DNA of 22,797 nt from Caryophanales bacterium (GCA_028723545.1 JAQYER010000135.1:1-22797), one strand, 5' to 3'; positions 6,906-14,592 are shown, counted from the first letter of the stretch. The notes: generated by a model not told the origin, from the sequence alone. Made by a program: numbers and translations.

Positions 6906-7373
6906 TTATTGAGCATTATCAACTTTAGCAACTAATAATGTTTTAATAACTTGGAAGACACCTGCAACAAGAATGACAACTCCCATTGAGATAGATCCAC
7001 TTGCTAATTCATAATTAGAAGCTTGAGCAGTTAATCCGAATCCAGCTAAATATAATGTTGGGATAAAGAACATTAATACACCAGCGGCAATTAAGACGAT
7101 AGCAGATAAACCATTAACAACAGTTGTTTTCTTAGAATTCATGAACAATGTAATTGTGACAATTAATGCACCAATACATAATAAGAAGAATAAGACGATT
7201 GAGCCAACTGAATAATGTCCGTTGCTGACACACCAAACTGTTTCATAGAAATTTCCAATTGGAGCGTCTTCAAGTCCATAAGCTTCTGACATTGGAAGTG
7301 CACCAAGTCCAAATGAAATGCCTACGAGAATAACTGATACAAAGTTCAATACGATTGCGAATATTTTTTTCAT
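6906..7373 (-). CDS. Four-helix membrane protein of unknown function
   Basis: 155 residues. Four hydrophobic segments are visible at about residues 5-26, 55-78, 86-113 and 127-150. The first loop (about 27-54) is acidic and aromatic with a single cysteine (EAYGLEDAPIGNFYETVWC) and probably faces outside. The last helix is followed by a short charged tail. I recognise no named family. AAGGAGA is well placed upstream of the ATG at 7373, a consensus-like promoter lies just beyond, and a terminator follows, so it is a monocistronic unit divergent from the rimP operon. Function is unknown. Confidence 0.75.
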   Translation of the reverse strand: MKKIFAIVLNFVSVILVGISFGLGALPMSEAYGLEDAPIGNFYETVWCVSNGHYSVGSIVLFFLLCIGALIVTITLFMNSKKTTVVNGLSAIVLIAAGVLMFFIPTLYLAGFGLTAQASNYELASGSISMGVVILVAGVFQVIKTLLVAKVDNAQ

Positions 7374-7404
7374 GATTGTTTCTCCTTAAAACGAGTCAAG
7401 ATAG

Positions 7405-7433
7405 ATTATAAATATATATTTACTAAATTACAA
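7405..7433 (-). promoter_or_regulatory. Promoter of the minus-strand membrane protein gene
   Basis: On the minus strand TTGTAA (7433-7428), a 17-base spacer and TATAAT (7410-7405) form a good sigma-A promoter about 30 bases upstream of the start codon. Confidence 0.6.
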
Positions 7434-7454
7434 GAAATGTTTTTGTGAAATAAC

Positions 7455-7483
7455 TTGCAATTGCTTAAATAAGCAAGTATATT
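7455..7483 (+). promoter_or_regulatory. Promoter of the rimP-nusA-infB operon
   Basis: TTGCAA (7455-7460) and TATATT (7478-7483) are 17 bases apart. The spacer holds an inverted repeat, TTGCTT (7461-7466) with AAGCAA (7471-7476), overlapping a second one, ACTTGC (7453-7458) with GCAAGT (7473-7478). Transcription would start near 7490 and produce a leader of roughly 65 bases. Confidence 0.55.
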
Positions 7484-7506
7484 ATAGTCAATCAAGAATA
7501 TTGATT

Positions 7507-7540
7507 ACTCTTATGAAAGAGTGGCCATGTGCCACTCTTT
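7507..7540 (+). promoter_or_regulatory. Leader with mutually exclusive hairpins upstream of rimP (candidate attenuator)
   Basis: A 10-bp hairpin (7516-7525 with 7531-7540, loop CATGT) lies just before the rimP Shine-Dalgarno and is followed by a weak U-rich tail (TTTATATTT). Its 5' arm can instead pair upstream: ACTCTT (7507-7512) with AAGAGT (7517-7522). ACTCTT recurs in the 3' arm (7534-7539), so two identical segments compete for the same partner, as terminator and antiterminator arms do. Leader terminators controlling nusA operons are established in E. coli. The switch here is inferred. Confidence 0.5.
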
Positions 7541-7557
7541 ATATTTAAAGGAGATTT

Positions 7558-8016
7558 ATGAACGAAACTCAAATTAAGCAATTAATTGAACCAACGATTA
7601 ATAAACTAGGATATAGTTTAGAATCGGTTTCTCTTATAAGAGAAAAAGGAGATTTATTTCTCCAAATAGTTGTTGATCGTTTTGATCCAATTTCTCTTGA
7701 TGATATTGTTGCTATTTCCAATGAGATTAGCCCAATATTAGATGAAAATGATCCAATTAAAGACAATTATTTCCTCGATGTTACATCTTTAGGAGCTGAA
7801 AAGCCTATTAAATTAGAACATCTTGATAAATATATTAACAAATATGTTAATTTACATGTCATAAATCCAATTAAAGGGGAAAATTATCTTGAAGGCAATA
7901 TTGATAGTGTTAACGATGATATTTTAATTCTATCATACAAAATTAAAACAAGACTTGTACGTGTTGAAATTCCACGTAAAGATATAGACAAAGCAAGATT
8001 AGCCATTAAATTTTAA
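7558..8016 (+). CDS. rimP: Ribosome maturation factor RimP
   Basis: 152 residues, the usual length. The N-terminal alpha/beta domain (about 1-80) includes IEPTINKLGYSLESVSL and VVDRFDPISLDDIVAIS and ends at the family signature DVTSLGAEKPI. The C-terminal SH3-like barrel (about 82-152) begins with YVNLHVINPIKGENYLEG. RimP binds the 30S subunit and helps assemble its central pseudoknot and head. It is the first gene of the rimP-nusA-ylxR-infB-rbfA unit, with AAAGGAG (7547-7553) in good position and 20 bases between its stop and nusA. Confidence 0.95.
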   Translation: MNETQIKQLIEPTINKLGYSLESVSLIREKGDLFLQIVVDRFDPISLDDIVAISNEISPILDENDPIKDNYFLDVTSLGAEKPIKLEHLDKYINKYVNLHVINPIKGENYLEGNIDSVNDDILILSYKIKTRLVRVEIPRKDIDKARLAIKF

Positions 8017-8036
8017 TTAATAAGGAGTAAGAAAAA

Positions 8037-9755
8037 ATGTTTAATCCAGAACAATTCATTGAAGCATTAGATGAAATTGAATCAAGCTATCACATCTCAC
8101 GTGAAGCAGTTATTGATGCTTTAAAAGAATCAATTAAAAAAACTTATATCAAACAAGAAAAAGCCGCTGATGACGCAAAAGTCATTGTCACAATCACAGA
8201 AAATCCAGCTGTTTTTGAAATTAAACACATTCGCGAAGTTGTTAATGATGATGATGAAGAAGACAAATCAATTCAAATCTCTTTAAGCGATGCGAACAAA
8301 AATAGTGATGGTGTTGTTTATCAAGTTGGCGACGAATATGTCACAACTATTGACCCAGAAAAATTATCACGTGTTGCGGCATTAGCAGTTAGAAGTTTCT
8401 TAAAACAAAAAATTACTGAAATTCAAAAACAAGCTCTTTATGAACAACATCGTAATAATGTTGGAACATTAATTTCAGGTGAAGTTGAAAAATGTGATGA
8501 AAAAGGGGTTGTCGTTACAATCAATAACGCTTCATTCTCAATCGCGCGTAAAGATTTAATTGGTCATGAAATGTTCCCACAAAGATCATTTGTACAATTT
8601 TATTTAAGCGAAGTATCAAATGGTGATAAAGGACCATCTTTAAAATTATCACGTAGTGATGAAGGATTTTTAAAGTGTGTTATTGATGATGAAATTCCTG
8701 ATGTTCACTCTGGTCTTGTTGTTATTAAGAAAATTGTTCGTCAAGCTGGAGTTAGATCAAAAGTAGCAGTTTATTCTACTTCAAATTTAGTTGATCCAAT
8801 TTCTTCTTGCATTGGACGTTCAAGCAATCTTCTCCAAAATGTTTATAAACGTCTTGGCGGATTCGAAAAAGTTAATTTTGTTCAATATACTGACAATTTT
8901 GCGGCATACGCTGCTGATGCACTTCGTCCAGCCGATGTATTAAAAATTGGTGTTGATACATATACAACTGTCAAAAATGGTAAAGAAGTTACTCTTAAAA
9001 AAGTTATCGCGGTTATTGGTAATGAAGAAAAAGATATTAAAACCGCTTATGGAGTTAAACAAGCTAATTTACGTTTAGCTAGTGAATTAATTGGCTGCCA
9101 AATTGAAATTACATCTGAAAATGAATTTGATCCAACTTTCTATGAAGATGTTGAATTTATTGATGTTAAACAATTACGCGAAGAAATTAAAAATCAAAAA
9201 TCAACTCGTGTTATCGAACAACGCGCTGATAGCATTATTAACAAAATTCCTACTCCACCAGTTCAAGGTGCAAATGTTAAATTTAAACCAACTCAAATTT
9301 CTGATGATTATTTAAATGACGAAGCAGAAGTTAAAGTTGAAGCTAAAGTTGAAGTCGCACCTCAAGAAGTTGAAGTTAAAGAACAAGAAACTGTTAAACC
9401 AGTTGAAGAAATTCCAACACCAGTTGAAACTAAAGTTGAAACACCTGTCGAAGAAGAAGTTGAAACTCGTGTTGTTAAAACAACAACAACTCTTGAATCA
9501 TTAGAAAAAATGATTGAAACTAGCAAAAAGAAAGAATCATTTAAAGGAAATACTAAAAAACGTCCTCGCAAAATTCTTGATGAAGAAGTTGAAACTGAGG
9601 AAGAAAAAGAAGAATCTAAAGTTAATCAACAACGTCTCGATATTTATACTGAAGAAGAAAAAGCCGAATTTGATGATGATAATTATGACGAATTCGACGA
9701 TTATGAAGATGATATCGATTACGAAGATTACGAAGATTATTACAAAGAAGATTAA
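8037..9755 (+). CDS. nusA: Transcription elongation/termination factor NusA with degenerate KH loops and acidic tail
   Basis: 572 residues, longer than the roughly 370 of B. subtilis NusA. An N-terminal RNA polymerase-binding domain (about 1-135) is followed by an S1 domain (about 140-205) and two KH domains. The loop that normally reads G-M-R-G in KH1 is GRSS at 260-263, and the normal GRNG or GKRG of KH2 is GVKQ at 339-342. The second glycine of GXXG is therefore missing from both, although flanking residues (DPISSCIG, ANLRLASELIGCQI) are conserved. From about residue 420 there is a low-complexity extension of Val/Glu/Lys repeats, then a basic patch (KKRPRK, about 507-512), then a highly acidic Asp/Glu/Tyr-rich end. 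NusA binds RNA polymerase and nascent RNA to modulate pausing and termination. Its start follows GGAGTAAG. Confidence 0.93.
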   Translation: MFNPEQFIEALDEIESSYHISREAVIDALKESIKKTYIKQEKAADDAKVIVTITENPAVFEIKHIREVVNDDDEEDKSIQISLSDANKNSDGVVYQVGDEYVTTIDPEKLSRVAALAVRSFLKQKITEIQKQALYEQHRNNVGTLISGEVEKCDEKGVVVTINNASFSIARKDLIGHEMFPQRSFVQFYLSEVSNGDKGPSLKLSRSDEGFLKCVIDDEIPDVHSGLVVIKKIVRQAGVRSKVAVYSTSNLVDPISSCIGRSSNLLQNVYKRLGGFEKVNFVQYTDNFAAYAADALRPADVLKIGVDTYTTVKNGKEVTLKKVIAVIGNEEKDIKTAYGVKQANLRLASELIGCQIEITSENEFDPTFYEDVEFIDVKQLREEIKNQKSTRVIEQRADSIINKIPTPPVQGANVKFKPTQISDDYLNDEAEVKVEAKVEVAPQEVEVKEQETVKPVEEIPTPVETKVETPVEEEVETRVVKTTTTLESLEKMIETSKKKESFKGNTKKRPRKILDEEVETEEEKEESKVNQQRLDIYTEEEKAEFDDDNYDEFDDYEDDIDYEDYEDYYKED

Positions 9756-9766
9756 TTTAAATATTT

Positions 9767-10042
9767 ATGAAGAAGACTCCATTAAGAACATGTTTTGTTA
9801 CTAGAAACAAATTCCCTAAGGGAAGTCTTCTTCGAATTGTTAAAAATCAAAATAATGAAATATTAATTGATATAAATCAAAATTTAAATGGTCGTGGATA
9901 TTATATATCTAAAGATAAAGATGTTATTAATAGAGTTATTAAGCATCGAATTTTAGATAAATTAATGCATCAAAAATTAAATGATGATATTTATATTCAA
10001 TTATCAAACATTTTAGAAAAAGGAGGTCATAGTGATGAATAA
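9767..10042 (+). CDS. ylxR: YlxR-family RNA-binding protein (DUF448; RnpM)
   Basis: 91 residues with the YlxR signature: PLRTCFVTRNKFPKGSLLRI, then IDINQNLNGRGYYIS. The family is small and basic with a conserved RxC and GRG(A/Y)Y, is encoded between nusA and infB across Firmicutes, and has been linked to RNase P modulation in B. subtilis (RnpM). The gene starts 11 bases after nusA with no visible Shine-Dalgarno, so coupling is likely. Its last 8 bases overlap the start of infB. The ribosomal L7Ae-like gene ylxQ, which normally follows in Bacillus, is absent. Confidence 0.9.
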   Translation: MKKTPLRTCFVTRNKFPKGSLLRIVKNQNNEILIDINQNLNGRGYYISKDKDVINRVIKHRILDKLMHQKLNDDIYIQLSNILEKGGHSDE

Positions 10043-11864
10043 TAAAAATTCTTACGATAAACGCCGAAGCAATATACCTAATGGTGGAAGAAATTCTAAA
10101 AACCAAAATAAAGTTAATAACGGGGTGTTTGTTTATAATCGTGCGATGTCTGTATCTGAACTTGCTAAGCAATTAAATATTACTCCTTCTGATATTATTA
10201 AATTTCTTTTTTTACAAAAGAAAATGGTTACTATTAACCAAACTCTTGATGATGAATCAATTGGAATGGTTTGTTTAAATTTTGGATATGATTTCAAAAA
10301 AGAAAAAATTGTATCTGAGGAAAATTTTGAAGAGCTTGATATTGTCGACAAACCAGAAGATTTAAAATTACGCGCCCCAGTAGTAACTGTTATGGGACAC
10401 GTTGACCATGGTAAAACAACTTTAATCGATGCGATTAGATCATCTCATTTAGTTGACGCTGAAGTTGGTGGTATTTCACAAGCCATTGGTGCATATCAAA
10501 AAGAAATTAATGGTCAAAAAATTACATTCTTAGATACTCCTGGACATGAAGCATTTACCGCTATGCGTTCTCGTGGAGCGGCTGTTACTGATATTGTTGT
10601 ATTAGTGGTCGCGGCTGATGATGGTGTTATGCCTCAAACAATTGAAGCAATTCACCACGCTCAAGCAGCTAATGTTCCAATTATCGTTGCGGTTAATAAA
10701 ATTGATAAAGATGGTGCAAACCCAGATAAGATTCGTAATGAACTTATGCAATATGATATTGTTCCTGAAGAATGGGGTGGAAGTAATATTTTCTGCAACA
10801 TTTCAGCAAAAAAGAAAATTGGTATCGATTCTTTACTCGAAGCGATTGTTTTAGTCGCGGAAATGCAAGAATTAAAAGCTAATCCAAATCGATATGCGAT
10901 CGGAACAGTTATTGAAGCTAATCTTGACAAAGGTGAAGGTCCTAAAGCAACATTATTAGTTCAAAATGGTACTTTATCTTTCCAAGACTATGTTGTTGTT
11001 GGTACAGCTTATGGAAAAATTAGAAGAATGACTAACGAATTTAAGAAAACATTAAAGCAAGCTGGTCCTTCTACTCCTGTTTCAGTAATTGGTCTTTCTG
11101 AAGTTCCTAATGCTGGTGATAAATTTATGGCGTTTCCAACTGATAAACAAGCTCGTGAAATCGCTTTAAAACGTAAATTAGCGAAAGAAGAAACTAAACG
11201 ACAAGGCACTTCCGCTATGTCGCTTGAAGATTTATATAATCGCGCTCAAGAAGGAGAAATCCAAGATATTAACATTATTGTTAAAGCTGATACAAATGGT
11301 TCTGCCGAAGCCATTAAATCTTCATTAGATAAACTTTCTACTGATAAGATTCGCATTCATGTTATCCATTGCACTTCTGGTGCGATTACTGAAAGCGATA
11401 TTATGTTAGCGAGTGCTTCTCATGCCGTTATTTATGGATTTAATGTCCGTCCTTCATCATTAATTCAACAAAAAGCTGAAGAAGAAAAAGTTGAAATTAG
11501 ATTACACCGTATCATCTATGATTTATTAAATGAAATGCAAGATGCGATGAAAGGAATGTTAAAGAAAGAGCAAGTTGAAAAAGTTTTAGGACAAGCTGAA
11601 GTTCGTTCTTTAATTAAAGTATCTAAAGTTGGCACAATTGCGGGATGTTATGTTACATCTGGATTAATTAAATCCAATTCTTTAATTCGATTATTGAGAA
11701 ATGGTATTGTTGTTTATGAAGGAAAATTAGGTTCTTTACGTCGTTTTAAAGATGACGTTAAAGAAGTTAAAGAAGGCTTTGAATGTGGTCTCACAATTGA
11801 AAATTATAACGACTTAAAAGAATTCGACATTGTCGAAAGTTATGAAATGGTGGATAAAGATTAA
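10035..11864 (+). CDS. infB: Translation initiation factor IF-2
   Basis: 609 residues from the ATG at 10035, shorter than the 716 of B. subtilis because the variable N-terminus is reduced. A short basic leader is followed by an IF2_N domain (about 38-90, MSVSELAKQLNITPSDIIKF). The GTPase domain has G1 GHVDHGKT (121-128), G3 DTPGHEAF, G4 NKID and G5 SAK intact. Domains II-IV follow to the C-terminus. IF-2 recruits fMet-tRNA to the 30S subunit and promotes subunit joining. AGGAGG (10021-10026) is 8 bases before this ATG; a GTG at 10032 in frame directly before it is possible but less well spaced. Its start overlaps ylxR and its stop overlaps the rbfA start codon. Confidence 0.96.
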   Translation: MNNKNSYDKRRSNIPNGGRNSKNQNKVNNGVFVYNRAMSVSELAKQLNITPSDIIKFLFLQKKMVTINQTLDDESIGMVCLNFGYDFKKEKIVSEENFEELDIVDKPEDLKLRAPVVTVMGHVDHGKTTLIDAIRSSHLVDAEVGGISQAIGAYQKEINGQKITFLDTPGHEAFTAMRSRGAAVTDIVVLVVAADDGVMPQTIEAIHHAQAANVPIIVAVNKIDKDGANPDKIRNELMQYDIVPEEWGGSNIFCNISAKKKIGIDSLLEAIVLVAEMQELKANPNRYAIGTVIEANLDKGEGPKATLLVQNGTLSFQDYVVVGTAYGKIRRMTNEFKKTLKQAGPSTPVSVIGLSEVPNAGDKFMAFPTDKQAREIALKRKLAKEETKRQGTSAMSLEDLYNRAQEGEIQDINIIVKADTNGSAEAIKSSLDKLSTDKIRIHVIHCTSGAITESDIMLASASHAVIYGFNVRPSSLIQQKAEEEKVEIRLHRIIYDLLNEMQDAMKGMLKKEQVEKVLGQAEVRSLIKVSKVGTIAGCYVTSGLIKSNSLIRLLRNGIVVYEGKLGSLRRFKDDVKEVKEGFECGLTIENYNDLKEFDIVESYEMVDKD

Positions 11865-12223
11865 TGGCGGATCGTATTCAAAGAATCCAATCTATTATTG
11901 GAAAAAATATTTCTGAAATTATTCAATTTGAATTAAAAAATAAAAATATCGGTTTTTGCACGGTTTCAGAAGTTAAAGTATCAACTGATTTTAGCTATGC
12001 GAAAGTATATGTTACTTTTTTAGGAGCTAAAAATCCGAAAAATAATTTAGAAGAATTAAATCGTTGTAGAGGATTTATTCGTTCTTCTTTAGCAAAAAAA
12101 ATTGATATTCGAAAAACACCTGAAATTAGTTTTTATCTCGATGATACATTTGAAAAAGCGCATCATTTAGAACAAATATTAGAAAAAGAAAGAATCGATA
12201 TTGAGAATTCAAAGAAAAAATAA
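11864..12223 (+). CDS. rbfA: 30S ribosome-binding factor RbfA
   Basis: 119 residues with the RbfA pattern: N-terminal DRIQRIQSIIGKNISEII, then GFCTVSEVKVSTDFSYAKVY, RSSLAKKIDIRKTPEISF and the C-terminal LDDTFEKAHHLEQIL. It is a single KH-fold protein that acts late in 30S maturation around 16S helix 1. The ATG shares one base with the infB stop (TAATG), so translation is coupled. The ylxP gene found between infB and rbfA in Bacillus is absent. The stop codon lies inside the stem of the following terminator. Confidence 0.95.
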   Translation: MADRIQRIQSIIGKNISEIIQFELKNKNIGFCTVSEVKVSTDFSYAKVYVTFLGAKNPKNNLEELNRCRGFIRSSLAKKIDIRKTPEISFYLDDTFEKAHHLEQILEKERIDIENSKKK

Positions 12224-12243
12224 TGGCCTTTGGCCATTATTTT
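12217..12243. terminator. Bidirectional terminator shared by rbfA and the GNAT gene
   Basis: A perfect 12-bp stem (12217-12228 with 12232-12243) has a 3-base TTT loop. Its GC core is GGCC on both arms, its outer arms are AT, and A and T tracts flank it on the two sides, so it can work in both directions. The stop codons of both convergent genes (12221-12223 plus, 12237-12239 minus) lie within the stem. Confidence 0.9.
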
Positions 12244-12698
12244 ATTATCTTCTCCACTAAAAGAAGTGGTGGTGAACTTTCTCCCTCGGATACATCATGC
12301 AAAATAGTGTATCCAAGTTTGATCCAATATTCTTTTAAATATTTTTCACCATGGAAATAAATCCTTAAAGGACGAACTTGACTTAGAAATAAGTTCTCAA
12401 AATATGAAAAAATAAGTTTTCCATATCCGAGTCTTCGATATGGCTTTAATAAACATAATCGGCGATAAAACACTTCGTTTGGTTTTCGGAAAATATATGA
12501 AAACACACCAATAAGTTGATCATTTTGATATATTAAATAGCCAATTGATTCTTTTTCTTCATCGTCAAATTCAGCAGAAATAGCAAAACCTTGTTCTTCA
12601 ACAAAGATTTTTGTTCTTAATTCGATTTCTAATTTTCCATCGACATATGTTGAACATTTTTTAATGAATAAATCGTCTTTAATATTAATTAAATTCAT
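12237..12698 (-). CDS. GNAT family N-acetyltransferase (ElaA-like)
   Basis: 153 residues with a GNAT fold. IELRTKIFVEEQGF at about 25-38 resembles the LR..VFV.EQ motif of ElaA-type acetyltransferases. The central strand VFYRRLCLLKPYRRLGYGK contains the acetyl-CoA pyrophosphate-binding motif (R/Q-x-x-G-x-G, here RRLGYG). The C-terminal GEKYLKEYWIKLGY is the usual helix and strand. The substrate, an amine on a protein or metabolite, cannot be inferred. It is transcribed convergently to rbfA and divergently from truB. AGGAGG lies upstream but about 16 bases from the ATG, an unusually long spacing, so initiation may be weak. Confidence 0.8.
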   Translation of the reverse strand: MNLINIKDDLFIKKCSTYVDGKLEIELRTKIFVEEQGFAISAEFDDEEKESIGYLIYQNDQLIGVFSYIFRKPNEVFYRRLCLLKPYRRLGYGKLIFSYFENLFLSQVRPLRIYFHGEKYLKEYWIKLGYTILHDVSEGESSPPLLLVEKIIK

Positions 12699-12755
12699 AA
12701 TATTGTTTCTTGTTCCTCCTTTTTATCATTATAATATACATGTCAAGGTTAAATT

Positions 12756-13601
12756 ATGATTCAAGGTGCTTTATTAATAAATAAAAATGAAGGATGCACA
12801 TCTAGGCAAATCGATGTCCAAATATCTAAAAAATTTCACACAAAAAAAGTTGGTCATTTAGGAACATTAGATCCATTTGCCGAAGGGCTTTTAATTGTCT
12901 TTATTAATTCTGGAACAAAAATTATTCCGTTTTTAAAAGATGAAAGAAAAACTTATGTTGCTACATTAAAATTAGGAATCTTGACTGATACATTAGATAA
13001 AGATGGAAATATAATATTAGAAGAAAAAGTTCCTGTAATCACAAAAGAGCAAATTGAAGATGTTTTAAAATCATTTTTAGGTGAAAAAGAACAAATTCCT
13101 CCAATGTATTCATCGATAAAAATTAATGGAAAACATCTTTATGATTTAGCTAGACGAGGTATCGAAATTGAACGAGCTCCTCGAAAAATAAATATATATT
13201 CAATTAAATTAATATCATTTACCAAAGATGAAATCGTTTTCGATGCAACAGTATCGAAAGGAACATATATTCGTACATTAGGAAATGATATTGCTCATAA
13301 ATTAAACACGATTGGTCATTTAACAAAATTAATAAGAACAAATATTGATCAATTTAGCTTAAATGATGCGAAAAGAGTAGAAGACATTTGTGAAGATGAT
13401 GTTAAGTCAATTGATGAAATATTATCGTTTATGAATAAATTTAAAGTTTATGGTTCGATGGAAAAAATCGCTCTTAACGGAGGAAAATTATTTTTAAATT
13501 ACAAAGATGATTATCTTTTGATATATAATAACGACGGTCCAATTGCTATTTATGGATTTGAAAGCGATGGAATTTATAAATGTATAAGAGGTCTTAAATG
13601 A
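12756..13601 (+). CDS. truB: tRNA pseudouridine-55 synthase TruB
   Basis: 281 residues. The N-terminus GALLINKNEGCTS is followed by KKVGHLGTLDPFAEGLL with the catalytic Asp39; the usual GTLDPLATG is slightly varied. Next come IPPMYSSIKINGKHLYDLARRGIE and the thumb motif SKGTYIRTLGNDIAH. TruB makes pseudouridine 55 in the T loop of tRNAs. AAGG at 12745-12748 is a modest ribosome site, and TATAAT at 12730-12735 may be the -10 box of a promoter with a poor -35. Its stop is TGA, overlapping the ribF start (ATGA). It is the only TGA stop in the window. Confidence 0.95.
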   Translation: MIQGALLINKNEGCTSRQIDVQISKKFHTKKVGHLGTLDPFAEGLLIVFINSGTKIIPFLKDERKTYVATLKLGILTDTLDKDGNIILEEKVPVITKEQIEDVLKSFLGEKEQIPPMYSSIKINGKHLYDLARRGIEIERAPRKINIYSIKLISFTKDEIVFDATVSKGTYIRTLGNDIAHKLNTIGHLTKLIRTNIDQFSLNDAKRVEDICEDDVKSIDEILSFMNKFKVYGSMEKIALNGGKLFLNYKDDYLLIYNNDGPIAIYGFESDGIYKCIRGLK

Positions 13602-14500
13602 AAATAATTAAATTAAAATACGATAAAATCCAATTAATTGAACCTAAATTATCGATTTGTTTAGGTTATTTTGATGGAGTGCATTTAGGCCATGAAGAAT
13701 TAATTCTTAACGCATCTATTCTTACTTCTAATCCATTAGGATTATTGACTTTTGATCGTCCAGTTTCAGATTTCATTAATAATGGAAAATCAAATGAGAT
13801 TATAACTTCTGTCGATGATAAAATTCGTTTACTAAATCATTATCAATTAGACTATGTAATCGTTTTAGAAATCGATAAAGATTTTTTAAATTATTCACCT
13901 CTTGAATTTATTAATAAAATTTTAATCCCATTAGGTGTTAAAGAAGTGTATTGTGGTGAAGATTATACATTCGGTAAAAAAGCTTTAGGCAATATTTCAT
14001 TGTTAAAGCAATATTTTAATGTCTCATCTTTTGAATTAATTAAAATTGATAACGAAAAAGTCTCAACTCAAACAATAATTAAATATATTAAACAAGGCGA
14101 TATTAAAACCGCGAATAAATTATTAGGCCATCCATATGAAGTAGTGGGAAATATTAAACATGGTTATGGTCGAGGAGCGAAAATCGGATTTCCTACTGCG
14201 AATTTAGATTTGAACGCAAATTATGTAATCCCAAAATTTGGAGTATATAAATGTGTTGCCTATGTCCGTGGAGTGCCTCATGTGGCAATTGTTAATGTTG
14301 GAGTTCATCCAACTGTTGGATCACTCGATAAGCCATTGATTGAAGTCCATATTCCGAACTTCACTCAAATAACATATGGAATGATTATATATTTAGTTTT
14401 CGTCGATTTTGTTCGAGAAGAAAAGAAATTTAATAACGTTGATGAATTAAAAAAACAAATTCAAGAAGACTTAATGACTGTTGATGTTGATATTATTTAA
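13598..14500 (+). CDS. ribF: Bifunctional riboflavin kinase / FAD synthetase
   Basis: 300 residues. The N-terminal FMN adenylyltransferase domain shows LGYFDGVHLGHEELI, a nucleotidyltransferase HxGH motif, and VYCGEDYTFGKKALG. The C-terminal flavokinase domain (about 180-300) begins at the segment with NIKHGYGRGAKIGFPTANL and has FGVYKCVAYV and VNVGVHPTVG. The enzyme converts riboflavin to FMN and then FAD, which fits the many flavoproteins encoded nearby, although that link is only suggestive. The start overlaps the truB stop by 4 bases with GAGG (13588-13591) upstream. Confidence 0.95.
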   Translation: MKIIKLKYDKIQLIEPKLSICLGYFDGVHLGHEELILNASILTSNPLGLLTFDRPVSDFINNGKSNEIITSVDDKIRLLNHYQLDYVIVLEIDKDFLNYSPLEFINKILIPLGVKEVYCGEDYTFGKKALGNISLLKQYFNVSSFELIKIDNEKVSTQTIIKYIKQGDIKTANKLLGHPYEVVGNIKHGYGRGAKIGFPTANLDLNANYVIPKFGVYKCVAYVRGVPHVAIVNVGVHPTVGSLDKPLIEVHIPNFTQITYGMIIYLVFVDFVREEKKFNNVDELKKQIQEDLMTVDVDII

Positions 14501-14507
14501 ATTTTTC

Positions 14508-14535
14508 TTGCAACATGATTAAAATTATATAAAAT
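14508..14535 (+). promoter_or_regulatory. Putative promoter of rpsO
   Basis: TTGCAA (14508-14513) and TAAAAT (14530-14535) are 16 bases apart, directly after the ribF stop. Transcription would start near 14542, at the edge of the structured leader. Confidence 0.45.
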
Positions 14536-14545
14536 ATAAATCGCA

Positions 14546-14592
14546 GCTATTTCTAAGATTATCGAATCTCCAACGATATTCATGGAATTAGC
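14546..14592 (+). promoter_or_regulatory. Structured rpsO leader, candidate S15 autoregulatory element
   Basis: A closing helix pairs 14546-14554 with 14584-14592 (one mismatch, one wobble). It encloses a 5-bp hairpin AGATT/AATCT (14556-14560 with 14565-14569, loop ATCG) and a single-stranded CCAACGATATTCAT. The Shine-Dalgarno AAAGGAGG follows at 14605-14612. S15 represses rpsO by binding structured leaders in several bacteria, including a three-way junction in Geobacillus. This fold was derived by eye. Confidence 0.4.

Noticed and set aside
9091..9804. Several Lys/Leu-rich open frames overlapping the end of nusA
   Set aside because: They are frame shadows of the biased Val/Glu-repeat coding sequence, with no ribosome sites and no family resemblance.
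10032..10034. GTG start for infB
   Set aside because: It is directly followed by an ATG at 10035 with better spacing from AGGAGG.
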